From Gammaproteobacteria bacterium (GTDB taxonomy: Bacteria > Pseudomonadota > Gammaproteobacteria > Pseudomonadales > Azotimanducaceae): DNA of 55,607 nucleotides. The translations under genes and the position numbers were made by a program. How positions within the stretch are numbered: the first letter of the stretch is position 1; the number at the start of each line of letters is the position of its first letter. The DNA lies in contig JAJFJZ010000019.1 of the NCBI GenBank assembly GCA_021773565.1, forward strand, positions 123,333-178,939, read 5' to 3'. The notes beneath the pieces are model-generated. The model had not been told where the DNA came from. It worked only from the letters and a program-made list of their open reading frames with translations, and did not search any database. Of this stretch, positions 28,314 to 37,254 are shown in pieces.

Positions 28314-29324
28314 ATGAGAACCAGTACTCCCGCACAATATGCCCTGATCCTCATTGACCTGGTTGAGCGCGGGGGTCATGCACAACAACATCTGCTAAAA
28401 GGGACCAGTCTTGCCGTCTCTGGTGTATCAGGCATAGGCGCCAGAATTAGTGACGAAGACTTTGCCCGCCTGGTGAACAATGCGCTGGCAGTAACAAAAA
28501 ACCCAAGCCTGGGACTGGACCTGGGACTCAAAATAAACCTGAGTTCCCACGCAGTTCTGGGACAGGCTTTTCTTACCTGTCAGGACCTTGCAGAAGTGCT
28601 TGATTTGTTTTTAAAGTATTACCACCTGATTTCCCCCATGCTTCAACTGGATTTCAAATTGGAGGCGCACCGCTGTTTTTTGACAACGTACAGTGTTGTG
28701 GAAGACATTCCCGTTACCTTCGGGCATGAACTCCTATATGCAGGAATACTGAATACTTTGTCCGGTTTGCTTAATCTTCCCAATTTGCAACTCCGCGTAG
28801 AGCTACCCTATCCACCACCGGCTTATGTTGAGCGGTACCATGAAGTGTTTGGACAGGAGGTTTATTTTAATGCCCTTGTTGGACGGGTATCGTTTGATGA
28901 AACATTGCTGACCCGCGCCCTGCCCTCGTCAAATCCGGCGCTGCGAAATTTATATGAGGCAGAGTGTGCACGGCTTGTGAAAGATCTAGAGACAGATTCT
29001 GTGAGTGAACAAACACTGCTGTTACTTAAAAAGCTGGAAGGTCAGTACCCTCAAATGCCACAGGTCGCAGCAATGTTAAATTACAGCGCCAGAACGTATC
29101 GACGCAGGCTGGATACGGAACATACTTCCTACCAGAGCTTGCTTGACGAGGTGCGGGCAGAGCACGCAACACGCTACCTCACCAATACCCGCATGTCTGT
29201 CGCATCCATAGCGTATGCAATAGGTTTCAACGACGCATCCAATTTTAGCAAGGCCTATTCTCGCTGGACCGGAAAATCACCTGCCTCGGTTCGAAATAAA
29301 AAAAGGGTGCGCCGCATCAAATAG
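28314..29324 (+). CDS. AraC-family transcriptional regulator with Arabinose_bd-type N-domain
   Basis: A 336-aa regulator. The N-terminal ~200 residues (from VSGIGARISDEDFARLVNNAL through QEVYFNALVGRVSFDETLLTRALP) have the pattern of the 'arabinose-binding domain of AraC transcription regulator' group (PF12625 type) seen in OruR/GbdR-like and ToxT-like regulators. The C-terminal double HTH is clear: PQVAAMLNYSARTYRRRL and SVASIAYAIGFNDASNFSKAYSRWTGKSP. It is divergent from the diiron-protein/cls unit, its likely target. Its last codons lie inside a hairpin that terminates the opposite-strand SDR gene. Confidence 0.9.
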   Translation: MRTSTPAQYALILIDLVERGGHAQQHLLKGTSLAVSGVSGIGARISDEDFARLVNNALAVTKNPSLGLDLGLKINLSSHAVLGQAFLTCQDLAEVLDLFLKYYHLISPMLQLDFKLEAHRCFLTTYSVVEDIPVTFGHELLYAGILNTLSGLLNLPNLQLRVELPYPPPAYVERYHEVFGQEVYFNALVGRVSFDETLLTRALPSSNPALRNLYEAECARLVKDLETDSVSEQTLLLLKKLEGQYPQMPQVAAMLNYSARTYRRRLDTEHTSYQSLLDEVRAEHATRYLTNTRMSVASIAYAIGFNDASNFSKAYSRWTGKSPASVRNKKRVRRIK

Positions 29325-29340
29325 TTGCCTGATCGCACCC
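29294..29340 (-). terminator. Rho-independent terminator of the 29362-30153 SDR gene
   Basis: On the minus strand GGGTGCG (29340-29334) pairs with CGCACCC (29311-29305); a second short pair ATCA/TGAT extends the stem. Seven T residues follow (29304-29298). It begins 22 bases after the SDR stop and lies antisense within the last codons of the AraC gene. Confidence 0.7.
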
Positions 29341-29361
29341 CCGGAGCCCTTTGTAGGGACG

Positions 29362-30153
29362 CTATTTCGGTTGCATACGAATACCACCATCCATACGTAT
29401 ACACTCAGCGTTAATGTAATCGTTCTCTACAAGCGTCTGCGCAAGGTGTGCAATTTCATCCGGCATGCCCAGACGTCTGGGATAAAGAACCTGACTGGAT
29501 AAAGGCTCAATCGCCTTTGCAATTTCCGGTGTCATCACTTCTGAGCCACCCATCATTAATGGCGTCACTATCAACCCGGGAACAATGGTGTTTACCCGAA
29601 TACCCAGCACTGCAAGATCGCGCGCAATCGGTAAGGTCATGCCAACTACCCCGCCTTTGGACGCAGAGTACGCCGCCTGGCCTATCTGGCCATCATAGGC
29701 AGCAACGGATGCGGTATTAATGATGCAACCTCTACCGCCATCATCGTTAAACGGTTCGTTTTCAGCCATTTTTTCAGCACACAAACGAAGTACGTTAAAA
29801 GTACCGACCAGATTGACCTGCAAAATCAGGTTAAAGTCCTTCAGTGGAAATGGCCCATTACGACCCATGGTCCGCTTGGCATTGCCGATACCGGCATAAT
29901 TGCAATTTATGTGAATTGCGCCAAAAGCCTGCATAGTTGCATCGATTCCAGCTACAACGGATTCCTCACTGGTTACATTTACATTGCAAAAAATCACCGA
30001 ATCACCCAACTCCGCAACCAACTCCTTGCCCTTTTCTTCATTCATGTCAAAAATTGCACATTTAGCGCCATTTGCTACAAACCTTCTTACAGTCGCCCGA
30101 CCCAGCCCTGAAGCACCGCCCGTGATAACTGCGACCTTATCTCTAAGTTCCAT
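29362..30153 (-). CDS. SDR dehydrogenase, 3-hydroxyacyl-CoA dehydrogenase type-2 like
   Basis: A 263-aa classical SDR. The cofactor loop is TGGASGLG (residues 11-18) with acidic Asp after beta-2 (AIFDMNEEKG), pointing to NAD+. The active-site Ser, Tyr and Lys are in INTASVAAYDGQIGQAAYSASKGG. The insert AKRTMGRNGPFPLKDF is characteristic of the HSD17B10/3-hydroxyacyl-CoA dehydrogenase type-2 branch. The usual NNAG/NCAG motif reads INCNYAG here. A GAGGAAG Shine-Dalgarno precedes ATG 30153. It stands alone between the AraC and M20 genes and ends in a hairpin terminator. A role in beta-oxidation of a branched acyl-CoA is expected from family. Confidence 0.87.
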   Translation of the reverse strand: MELRDKVAVITGGASGLGRATVRRFVANGAKCAIFDMNEEKGKELVAELGDSVIFCNVNVTSEESVVAGIDATMQAFGAIHINCNYAGIGNAKRTMGRNGPFPLKDFNLILQVNLVGTFNVLRLCAEKMAENEPFNDDGGRGCIINTASVAAYDGQIGQAAYSASKGGVVGMTLPIARDLAVLGIRVNTIVPGLIVTPLMMGGSEVMTPEIAKAIEPLSSQVLYPRRLGMPDEIAHLAQTLVENDYINAECIRMDGGIRMQPK

Positions 30154-30247
30154 GCATACTTCCTCTTGTTTAAATAATTCAGAATAGATTTTATAGCCTG
30201 ACCTAATATAGATTGTATTTCCACCACTACAATGTCGAGACCAGGAA

Positions 30248-31690
30248 ATGCAATCAAGACTAATTTATGTACTTTGTATTTGCATCAGCGTTATCCCTGC
30301 TGCAAGCGCCATGGAGAGTGCGGATAAAAAAGAACTACTCGAATTTATTGACTCGCGTGCAGAAAGCTCCGCCGCCCTGGCCAGATCCCTGTGGGAATAT
30401 GCAGAAGTGGGGTATCAGGAAACACGCAGTACACAATTATTACAGAACACCCTGAGTGCTGAGGGCTTTTCTATTGAATCCGGTGTGGCAGATATACCCA
30501 CCGCTTTTATTGCATCCTACGGTAGCGGTGCACCGGTAATCGCCATTCTGGCTGAGTATGACGCGCTGCCTGGAATCACACAGGATGCAGTCCCCGAACG
30601 CGCCCTATTAAGTACAAAAACTGCGGGGCATGCGTGTGGCCACAACCTGTTTGCTGCCGGGTCCGTGGAAGCTGCAATAGCCGTAAAAAACTGGCTCCGG
30701 CAAAAGCACAAATCAGGGACGGTTCGCCTGTATGGCACTCCGGCGGAAGAAGGTGGCAGTGGCAAGGTATACATGGTTCGCGCAGGTTTGTTTAAAGATG
30801 TGGATATCGCTCTGCACTGGCATGCTGCCGATCAGAACTCTGCTGCAGCAACTACTTCACTGGCTAATCGCTCCGCAAAGTTTCGTTTTTACGGGGTTTC
30901 TGCGCACGCATCTGCCGCACCTGAGAAGGCTCGCTCAGCGCTGGACGGCGTTGAGGCTTTTAACCACATGGCCAATATGATGCGGGAACACTTTCCCCAG
31001 GAAACCCGCATGCACTATGTAATAACAAACGGCGGTAATGCACCCAATGTCGTCCCCGATTTCGCCGAAGTATTTTATTATTTACGCCATACCACGGCAG
31101 CACAGGTACAACTTATGTGGCCAAGACTCGAGGCCGCAGCAAAGGGAGCGGCAATGGGTACCGGAACGCGGGTAGAGATAGAGATCATTCACGGGAACCA
31201 TCCACTGATAATCAATGAAGCACTCGCAAGAATGATGCATGAAAAGTTAAGCGAAGTGGGTGGAATAACTTACACTCCCCAGGAGAAAAAATTTGCCGAG
31301 ACGCTCTACACCACTCTGAACGCACCGAGACTGACCCTGGGTAGCGAAGAAGAAATACAGGCGTATCGAACCGGCCCCGGATCCGGATCCGGATCCACGG
31401 ATGTTGGCGACGTAAGCATCGCCGTGCCTACCGTTGGCCTGAGAACAGCAACCTGGGTTCCCGGCACCTCCGCGCACAGTTGGCAGTCCCTTGCGGCTAG
31501 CGGAATGTCCATAGGATTCAAGGGCACACAGGTAGCCTCTAAAACGCTGGCATTAGCCGCAATTGAATTATTTGAAAACGCTGATCTGCGCGTTAGTGCT
31601 ACCAAAGAGTTTAACGAGCGCAGGGGTGAAAATTTTGTCTACGAAGCCCTGCTGGGAGATCGCGAACCGCCACTGGATTATCGTAACTAG
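30248..31690 (+). CDS. M20-family amidohydrolase (AbgB-like), exported
   Basis: A 480-aa M20D peptidase resembling p-aminobenzoyl-glutamate hydrolase subunit B. It has an N-terminal signal peptide (LIYVLCICISVIPAASA). Metal and catalytic residues are visible in EYDALPG, GHACGHNLF and GTPAEEGGSGK, and in HASAAPEKARSALDG. Near residue 380 the conserved GSTDVGDVS motif is preceded by an extra Gly-Ser-Gly-Ser run, encoded by tandem GGATCC units (31379-31396). Hydrolysis of an N-acyl or N-aroyl amino acid in the periplasm is the likely reaction. AbgA is not present, so this is a stand-alone form. Confidence 0.88.
   Translation: MQSRLIYVLCICISVIPAASAMESADKKELLEFIDSRAESSAALARSLWEYAEVGYQETRSTQLLQNTLSAEGFSIESGVADIPTAFIASYGSGAPVIAILAEYDALPGITQDAVPERALLSTKTAGHACGHNLFAAGSVEAAIAVKNWLRQKHKSGTVRLYGTPAEEGGSGKVYMVRAGLFKDVDIALHWHAADQNSAAATTSLANRSAKFRFYGVSAHASAAPEKARSALDGVEAFNHMANMMREHFPQETRMHYVITNGGNAPNVVPDFAEVFYYLRHTTAAQVQLMWPRLEAAAKGAAMGTGTRVEIEIIHGNHPLIINEALARMMHEKLSEVGGITYTPQEKKFAETLYTTLNAPRLTLGSEEEIQAYRTGPGSGSGSTDVGDVSIAVPTVGLRTATWVPGTSAHSWQSLAASGMSIGFKGTQVASKTLALAAIELFENADLRVSATKEFNERRGENFVYEALLGDREPPLDYRN
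31378..31397 (+). repeat. tandem GGATCC microrepeat inside the M20 gene
   Basis: Three consecutive 6-base units (GGATCC, starting at 31379) encode alternating Gly-Ser residues before the conserved STDVGDVS. The repeat keeps frame and could expand or shrink by slippage in two-residue steps. Confidence 0.8.
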
Positions 31691-31737
31691 GCGCAATTTT
31701 GTCGGCCATCAGCATAGTGCCCCGATTCCTTGAGTAA

Positions 31738-33027
31738 CTAGGTGTTCATTTCAAAACGAATGGGCACGGATTTAGGCCCGGAAACAAAATTTGCTTCTGT
31801 TATCAGGGGTGTGCCCGCCAGTTCCACGCTATTCAGGCGAGGAATGAGCTCCTCCCAGAATATCCGCATTTCCATCCGGGCCAGATGCTGCCCCAGACAC
31901 ACGTGACGCCCAAATCCCATGGACACATGTTTGTTTGGTGAGCGCTGCATATCAAAGCGAAAAGGCTCGTTAAATATATCTTCATCCCTGTTGCCACTGG
32001 GGTATGCCAGATATAACCAGTCACCCCGTTTGATAGTCTGGCCGCGTAATTCGTAATCTTGCGTTGCGGTACGCATAAAATGTTTTACGGGGGTTACCCA
32101 GCGAATACTTTCCTCAATAAAACCGGGTATAAGTGAAGTATCCGCCTTCAGTTTTTGCAGGCTCTGCGGATCTTCGCACAGGGCCCACATGCCTCCGGCC
32201 ACCGTGTTGGAGGTGGTATCATGCCCTGCCGTTGCGGCAATAATGTAGTAGGACATCGCTTCAAGGTATCCCAATGGAGCATCGTCTACCTTGCCATTGG
32301 CTATGATACTGGCCAGGTCATCCCGCGGATTTGCCCTTCTGTCATCGGTCATTGCTGTAAAATAGGTATTAAACTCCCCAACGGTTTCCATCATCAGTGC
32401 AAGTTGTGCCTCTACGCTTTCCTTACCAACTGCTTCTCTGGAATATTCCGGATCACTGGGGCTAAACAGTTCCTGTGTGAGTTTTAACATACGGGGTTCA
32501 TCAGCTTCGGGCACGCCCAGAATTTCCATAATTACGTGCAATGGATAGTACAGCGCGATGTCCCGGGCAAAGTCACACTCGCCATCGTATTCAGCCATTC
32601 GGTTGACAAAGGTGCGGGCAATTTCGCGAAACCGCCCCTCCAGTTTCTTCAGATTTTGCGGCATGAACCAGGCCTGGGTCAAAATGCGATATTTATGATG
32701 GTCCGGATTATCCATTTGAACCAGAGATCGCACTAGATGGGGAGAGCCGCCCATTATCTCTCGCACATATTTATCCGCCTCAATGTTGGTAAGCGTAACC
32801 GAGCGTTCATCGCAAATAAAAATATCGCCCTTTTGTTCTACCTCCTTAATATCATCGAATTTGGAAACTACCCAGAAAGGATCAAATCCTTCAGGCTGGG
32901 CGATTCCCAGCGGAATCTCCTTGCGTATGAAGGTGAAGGCATCATTTATGCGCCTATCGTCAGCAAACGCTTTTGGGTCAATGATAGTTGCCGCAATCTC
33001 TGCAGGTATTTTGTTATTCCCCGTCAT
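31738..33027 (-). CDS. cytochrome P450
   Basis: A 429-aa soluble bacterial P450. The heme loop is GFGRHVCLG with the thiolate Cys377; the I-helix oxygen motif is AGHDTTSN (about 260), the K-helix is EESIRWVTPVKHFMRTA (ExxR type), and the N-terminal IPLGIAQPEGFDPFWVVSKFDD fits the CYP107/CYP125-142-like camphor/terpene/steroid group. Redox partners (ferredoxin, reductase) are not encoded nearby. It is 12 bases behind the M19 dipeptidase gene on the same strand and presumably shares its transcript. The substrate is not predictable. Confidence 0.93.
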   Translation of the reverse strand: MTGNNKIPAEIAATIIDPKAFADDRRINDAFTFIRKEIPLGIAQPEGFDPFWVVSKFDDIKEVEQKGDIFICDERSVTLTNIEADKYVREIMGGSPHLVRSLVQMDNPDHHKYRILTQAWFMPQNLKKLEGRFREIARTFVNRMAEYDGECDFARDIALYYPLHVIMEILGVPEADEPRMLKLTQELFSPSDPEYSREAVGKESVEAQLALMMETVGEFNTYFTAMTDDRRANPRDDLASIIANGKVDDAPLGYLEAMSYYIIAATAGHDTTSNTVAGGMWALCEDPQSLQKLKADTSLIPGFIEESIRWVTPVKHFMRTATQDYELRGQTIKRGDWLYLAYPSGNRDEDIFNEPFRFDMQRSPNKHVSMGFGRHVCLGQHLARMEMRIFWEELIPRLNSVELAGTPLITEANFVSGPKSVPIRFEMNT

Positions 33028-33039
33028 TTAGCTGCCCCG

Positions 33040-34215
33040 TTACTCCGGAAGGTTGTCCAGAAAGAATCGTTGTACATTTGAGCCCATTACCTTACGAATT
33101 TCCGCTTGCGAAAAATTTTGGTCCAACATGGTTTGCGTCAGTATGGCAAGCTCGGATGCGTCAAACAGTACCTCCGTTGCCCCATCATAATCCGATCCCA
33201 ACGCTACATGTTCTGCCCCCAACAAATCAATGGCATAACGAATCGCTCGTACAACCCCCTGAGGTGTAGCATCACAAACTGCAGCATCCCAAAACCCGAT
33301 TCCCACTACCCCTCCTCCCGACGCGATACGCTGCATCAGCTCATCATCCAGGTTTCGCGGACCATCGCATATCCCCTTAACTCCCCCGTGAGACAGGATA
33401 ACGGGCGCAAGCCCCATATCCAGAACATCACTCACCATTTGAGGCGAGGCGTGAGCGACATCTATCACAATCCCCAACCCGGTAGCCCGTAAAACAGCGC
33501 CACGGCCAAAGTCCGTCAAGCCCTCGCCGCTAATTCCATGTAAAGAGCCGCCCAGACGATTATCAAAAAAATGAGTCAGGCCCATTACCCGCAAGCCCTT
33601 ATCGTAAAGTCTGTCAATATTGTCCAGTTCACCCTCCAGTGGATGCGCACCTTCAATAAGATAGATTCCACCAACAATATCTTCGCCGGAATCCCTGCGC
33701 GATAGCAGGCTTTGCAAATCTGCTTTGCTCTTTACCAACACCAACTGGTTATCACTTTTAATGGCAAACCGGGACAGCTTGTCAAGTTGGTATACCGCTC
33801 TCTCAAAAAGGCTATTCCACGTTTTCACCGGCCACATTTGCATCTGTGCCAACAGGGTTATGTTGTCGCTTTCCGCGGTATTTTTGTCGTAATTTTGACC
33901 ACTGGGGCTCTTGGTAGTCGCAGAAAAAACCTGTAAGGCAACATTGCCTTCCTGCAGACGGGGCAAATCAACATGGCCTGTGGATGAGCGCTTCAGAAAA
34001 TTGCGTTTCCACAACATCGAATCGGTATGAAGGTCTGCCACAAATATTTCGTCGTGCAGTGCCTGCGCATCGGGTCGTATAACATAGGGATCGTGCTCAA
34101 GTACTACATTGAAGCTGGATTCGAATACGCCCGGCACCACCCAGTGTAGCGCTGCCAAAAGTAGCATCAATAAAGCCAACACAGAGATCCCTGTCATTTT
34201 CACCCATCGACCCAT
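33040..34215 (-). CDS. membrane dipeptidase (M19, renal dipeptidase family)
   Basis: A 391-aa zinc dipeptidase with an N-terminal membrane anchor (VKMTGISVLALLMLLLAALHW). Family motifs are VADLHTDSMLW (first metal pair), YLIEGAHPLEG (bridging Glu), GLTHFFDN, LSHGGVKGICDGPRNLDDE and GSDYDGA. Members cleave dipeptides, including D-residue and dehydro forms. The open frame extends to 34365, but that would run through the start of the divergent symporter and lacks a signal. ATG 34215 lies about 9 bases after GGGG; ATG 34224 is the alternative. It precedes the P450 gene by 12 bases. Confidence 0.88.
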   Translation of the reverse strand: MGRWVKMTGISVLALLMLLLAALHWVVPGVFESSFNVVLEHDPYVIRPDAQALHDEIFVADLHTDSMLWKRNFLKRSSTGHVDLPRLQEGNVALQVFSATTKSPSGQNYDKNTAESDNITLLAQMQMWPVKTWNSLFERAVYQLDKLSRFAIKSDNQLVLVKSKADLQSLLSRRDSGEDIVGGIYLIEGAHPLEGELDNIDRLYDKGLRVMGLTHFFDNRLGGSLHGISGEGLTDFGRGAVLRATGLGIVIDVAHASPQMVSDVLDMGLAPVILSHGGVKGICDGPRNLDDELMQRIASGGGVVGIGFWDAAVCDATPQGVVRAIRYAIDLLGAEHVALGSDYDGATEVLFDASELAILTQTMLDQNFSQAEIRKVMGSNVQRFFLDNLPE

Positions 34216-34343
34216 GTTCCGCATCCCCTGACCCGTATCCAATTGTGTGGACAAGTTTACATCAAGCAAACAATACAAGGTCAAAATCGGAGGCATAAAC
34301 CGATAAAATTCACTCGAACGCACAAAAAGAACTACTGAGCCGT

Positions 34344-35654
34344 ATGTCGAGTTCCATTTCTGCAAAGCCTACATTGCTCGCCCTGATTTTGGGCGTGTGT
34401 ACCGGTTTGGTGATTTATTACTCCCAACTGGAATTTTTGCTGGCCTTTCGAGATACGCTGGAGCCGCTGGGTTACTTGTGGATACGCGCCTTGCGGATGG
34501 TTATCTTTCCACTGGTAATCTCAACCCTTATTGTCTCCATTCTTAACAGCTCGAAATTTGCATCTGCCGGAAAAATTGGGGTTTCGGCGTTAATGGCCTT
34601 TATAGTAATTCTATGTACCGGTGGGCTATACAGCTATTCGCTTAGCTCATTTATGATGGGTTTTCTACCTGAACTAAATATGCCACTGAACATAGCTGTA
34701 TCAGAAAGCACTCTGCAATTGGTACAAAACAGGCCGCCCATACAGTTTAGTGAATGGTTAGGATCATTAATTCCCACCAACCCCTTCAACGCCCTTGCGG
34801 AAGGGCAACTACTCCCTGTGATAATTTTTACTGTTGCCTTTGCAATTGCACTTAATACGGCGGAAAAAGCAGCCAAAGAAACAGTTCGATACTTTTTTGA
34901 AGCCATATATTCTGCCATGATGAAACTGGTCGGCTGGCTTTTGATACCCGCACCGGCTGCTATCTTCATTCTGGCCATGTCATTTGCCTCCAGCATGGGT
35001 TCGGATTTCACCTCCATTCTAGTCTATTACCTGATAATGGTCTGCGGTTTGCTGGTCCTCGCTACTGTTCTATTGTATCCAATAGCATCAATTTTCGGTG
35101 ATACTTCACTACAACTTTTTACCAAGGGGGTATATCCATCTCAGATTGTAGCCTTCACAACGCGTTCGTCTTTGGCATCATTACCCGCGCTGATTCAGGG
35201 TGCAGACAAGGAACTAAAACTTGACAAATCCGTATCCAGTTTGACGCTCCCTCTGGCTGTCTCAGTATTTAAGACCAATAATCCTATTTCTGGTATGTGC
35301 ACGTTTCTTGTTTTGGGACACCTATTCGGCCTCGATTTAAGTGTTGGTCAAACGCTAACCTTTTTTATAACCATGCTAATTCTCAGTTTTAGCTCTGTGG
35401 GTATCCCGATGGGTGGAAATGCCATGTTAGGCTTACCTGCCTACATGGCCGCAGGTATCCCTATTGAAGGGTATCTGATGCTAAAAACCGTGGATGCTAT
35501 TTCAGATATCGCAAAAACTGTAGTAAACGTTACCGGCGATATGGCTGTTGCTACAATAATGAACCGATTTTATGGTAACAAGACAGGCTCTGTTACCGAG
35601 CCTGCATCGCTGGAAGAGAAACCCAGGGCGATTGATCTTGCTCAACAGCCTTAA
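34344..35654 (+). CDS. dicarboxylate/amino-acid:cation symporter (DAACS)
   Basis: A 436-aa membrane protein of the glutamate/dicarboxylate symporter family. Visible are FRDTLEPLGYLWIRALRMVIFPLV (first-helix signature), the serine-rich re-entrant loop AFTTRSSLASLPAL (HP1), and KTNNPISG followed by SSVGIPMGGNAMLG (TM7/HP2 substrate and Na+ sites). KTVDAISDIAKTVVNVTGD in TM8 keeps the conserved Asp and Asn. Import of a C4-dicarboxylate or acidic/neutral amino acid is expected. The 3' end overlaps the convergent cysG gene by 62 bases, encoding protein on both strands. Confidence 0.92.
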   Translation: MSSSISAKPTLLALILGVCTGLVIYYSQLEFLLAFRDTLEPLGYLWIRALRMVIFPLVISTLIVSILNSSKFASAGKIGVSALMAFIVILCTGGLYSYSLSSFMMGFLPELNMPLNIAVSESTLQLVQNRPPIQFSEWLGSLIPTNPFNALAEGQLLPVIIFTVAFAIALNTAEKAAKETVRYFFEAIYSAMMKLVGWLLIPAPAAIFILAMSFASSMGSDFTSILVYYLIMVCGLLVLATVLLYPIASIFGDTSLQLFTKGVYPSQIVAFTTRSSLASLPALIQGADKELKLDKSVSSLTLPLAVSVFKTNNPISGMCTFLVLGHLFGLDLSVGQTLTFFITMLILSFSSVGIPMGGNAMLGLPAYMAAGIPIEGYLMLKTVDAISDIAKTVVNVTGDMAVATIMNRFYGNKTGSVTEPASLEEKPRAIDLAQQP

Positions 35655-37077
35655 TTTCTGGAAGGCTTTCAAACCATCCAAAGCGGCGGCCCATTGCCGC
35701 TGTCTCACCAACAACCAAAATAGCCGGTGCATGCATCGACTGATTATCGGCATCCCTATGAAGTGTGTTGAGTGTTGAATGCAATACACGTTGTTGCGAG
35801 GTGGTACCATTCTCAATCATAGCCACGGGTGTATCGCCGGATAAACCGTGCCTGGTAAGTTGCAACACAGTATTCCCAATTTTTGACACGCCCATGTATA
35901 ACACCAGTGTCTGGTTTTGCAGAGACAAACTGGCCCAATCAAGATCGCTCTGATCCTTGCGGGTAGATGTTGCGAATATGACACTTCTGCTTACACCGCG
36001 GTATGTAAGGGGAATACCTGCATAGGCTGCACAACCCAAAGCGGCTGAAATACCGGGTACTACCTGATACGGCAATCCGGCGTTGACCAGGGCATCTACC
36101 TCTTCGCCACCTCGTCCAAAAATAAACGGGTCCCCACCTTTCAGGCGACAAACTCTTTTGCCTTGCGATACATGCGTTACGAGCAGCGCATTTATCGCAC
36201 TCTGGCGCATTACCGCCCGGCCAGCCTGTTTTCCAACACAAATTTGTAGGGCATCCTTGCGTGCATAATCCAGTATTTCTTCACTGACCAGCCGATCGTA
36301 AAGAACAACATCTGACTGACGAATTAACTGGTGTGCTCTTATGGTTACCAAACCCGGATCTCCGGGACCAGCACCTACGATGTACGCTTCACCGGGTACT
36401 TGCGCCCTGGGTCGTGCTTCACCGATCAGCTGTTTTCTGAACAGTTTTTCTGCGCTTGCCACCCTGTTTGCCAGTAAATGATCAGCGATAGGACCCTCAA
36501 AGAAATTTTGCCAAAACGTGCGTCGCTCGCGCAAAGTTGAAAATCTACGTTTAACCAACGCTCGCCATCGACCCGCTTTTTGCGCAAGCATAGAAATACG
36601 GGCAGGCAGCCACTGCTCTATCTGGGCTTTCAGTTTTAATGCCAGCACCGGGGCATTACCCCCCGTACCAATAGCAATGACCACGGGTGAGCGATCTACT
36701 ATTGCGGGGAAAATAAAGTTGGATACCTCAGGGTCGTCCACAACATTACACAATACACCCGCATCCATTACCATCTTCGCGATGGCCCTGCTATCTTTCC
36801 TATCCCCTATCGCGACTACTACCAGTCGTCGATTTTCAAGAAGATGCAAGTTTACCTGTGTATCCTCATCGGCTTTAAACATAGCCCCTATGTGACAGAT
36901 CTTGCCATCATCCAGCATGCGCTTAAGTGCGGATGTCAATGTTGGAGATACCACCGTAACATTCGCACTCGCTCTGATGAGTAGCTTAATCTTTCGTTCA
37001 GCAATGCTACCTCCGCCAATAACCAGGCAGGAACTCTGCTTAAGATCAAGAAAAACGGGTAACTGTTCCATGGGCAT
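35593..37077 (-). CDS. cysG: siroheme synthase (multifunctional CysG)
   Basis: A fused enzyme converting uroporphyrinogen III to siroheme, the prosthetic group of the sulfite reductase encoded nearby. Residues 1-~205 are the precorrin-2 dehydrogenase/ferrochelatase part (VIGGGSIAERK, NVVDDPEVSNFIFPAIVDRS). From ~228 the SAM-dependent methyltransferase begins (IVGAGPGDPGLVTIRA; GGDPFIFGRGGEE; VPGISAALGCAAYAGIPLTYRG). At 494 aa it is somewhat longer than E. coli CysG (457). Start may be ATG 37077 or the second Met at 37071. It is divergent from the cysB-like regulator and overlaps the convergent symporter gene by 62 bases. Confidence 0.95.
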   Translation of the reverse strand: MPMEQLPVFLDLKQSSCLVIGGGSIAERKIKLLIRASANVTVVSPTLTSALKRMLDDGKICHIGAMFKADEDTQVNLHLLENRRLVVVAIGDRKDSRAIAKMVMDAGVLCNVVDDPEVSNFIFPAIVDRSPVVIAIGTGGNAPVLALKLKAQIEQWLPARISMLAQKAGRWRALVKRRFSTLRERRTFWQNFFEGPIADHLLANRVASAEKLFRKQLIGEARPRAQVPGEAYIVGAGPGDPGLVTIRAHQLIRQSDVVLYDRLVSEEILDYARKDALQICVGKQAGRAVMRQSAINALLVTHVSQGKRVCRLKGGDPFIFGRGGEEVDALVNAGLPYQVVPGISAALGCAAYAGIPLTYRGVSRSVIFATSTRKDQSDLDWASLSLQNQTLVLYMGVSKIGNTVLQLTRHGLSGDTPVAMIENGTTSQQRVLHSTLNTLHRDADNQSMHAPAILVVGETAAMGRRFGWFESLPEIKAVEQDQSPWVSLPAMQAR

Positions 37078-37123
37078 ACTTTTGGTGAGCTGTCCCGTAC
37101 TCTACACCTGAAAAAAAGCCTTC

Positions 37124-37139
37124 GGAAATACCAATTTCC
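37124..37139. promoter_or_regulatory. palindrome in the cysG / cysB-like divergent region
   Basis: GGAAAT-ACCA-ATTTCC has perfect 6-bp arms 4 bases apart and lies midway between the two divergent starts. A LysR-type regulator site is plausible because the adjacent gene is cysB-like, but CysB sites are degenerate and this is not proof. Confidence 0.35.
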
Positions 37140-37254
37140 TCTGTCCCGATAACGCCGGGTAATATGGATTCAGCAGCATTGACAGCGTAATGACGCAATG
37201 TTTATATCGAATCCACTGCAGCGTTTTGACGCCCCTTTCGCCCGGACTCAACAG

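Noticed and set aside
31690-31750. Similar GTAACTAGGCG / GTAACTAGGTG words flanking a short gap, as possible target-site duplication
   Set aside because: Only 11 bases, no element between them, and one copy is the stop region of the M20 gene; chance similarity is sufficient.
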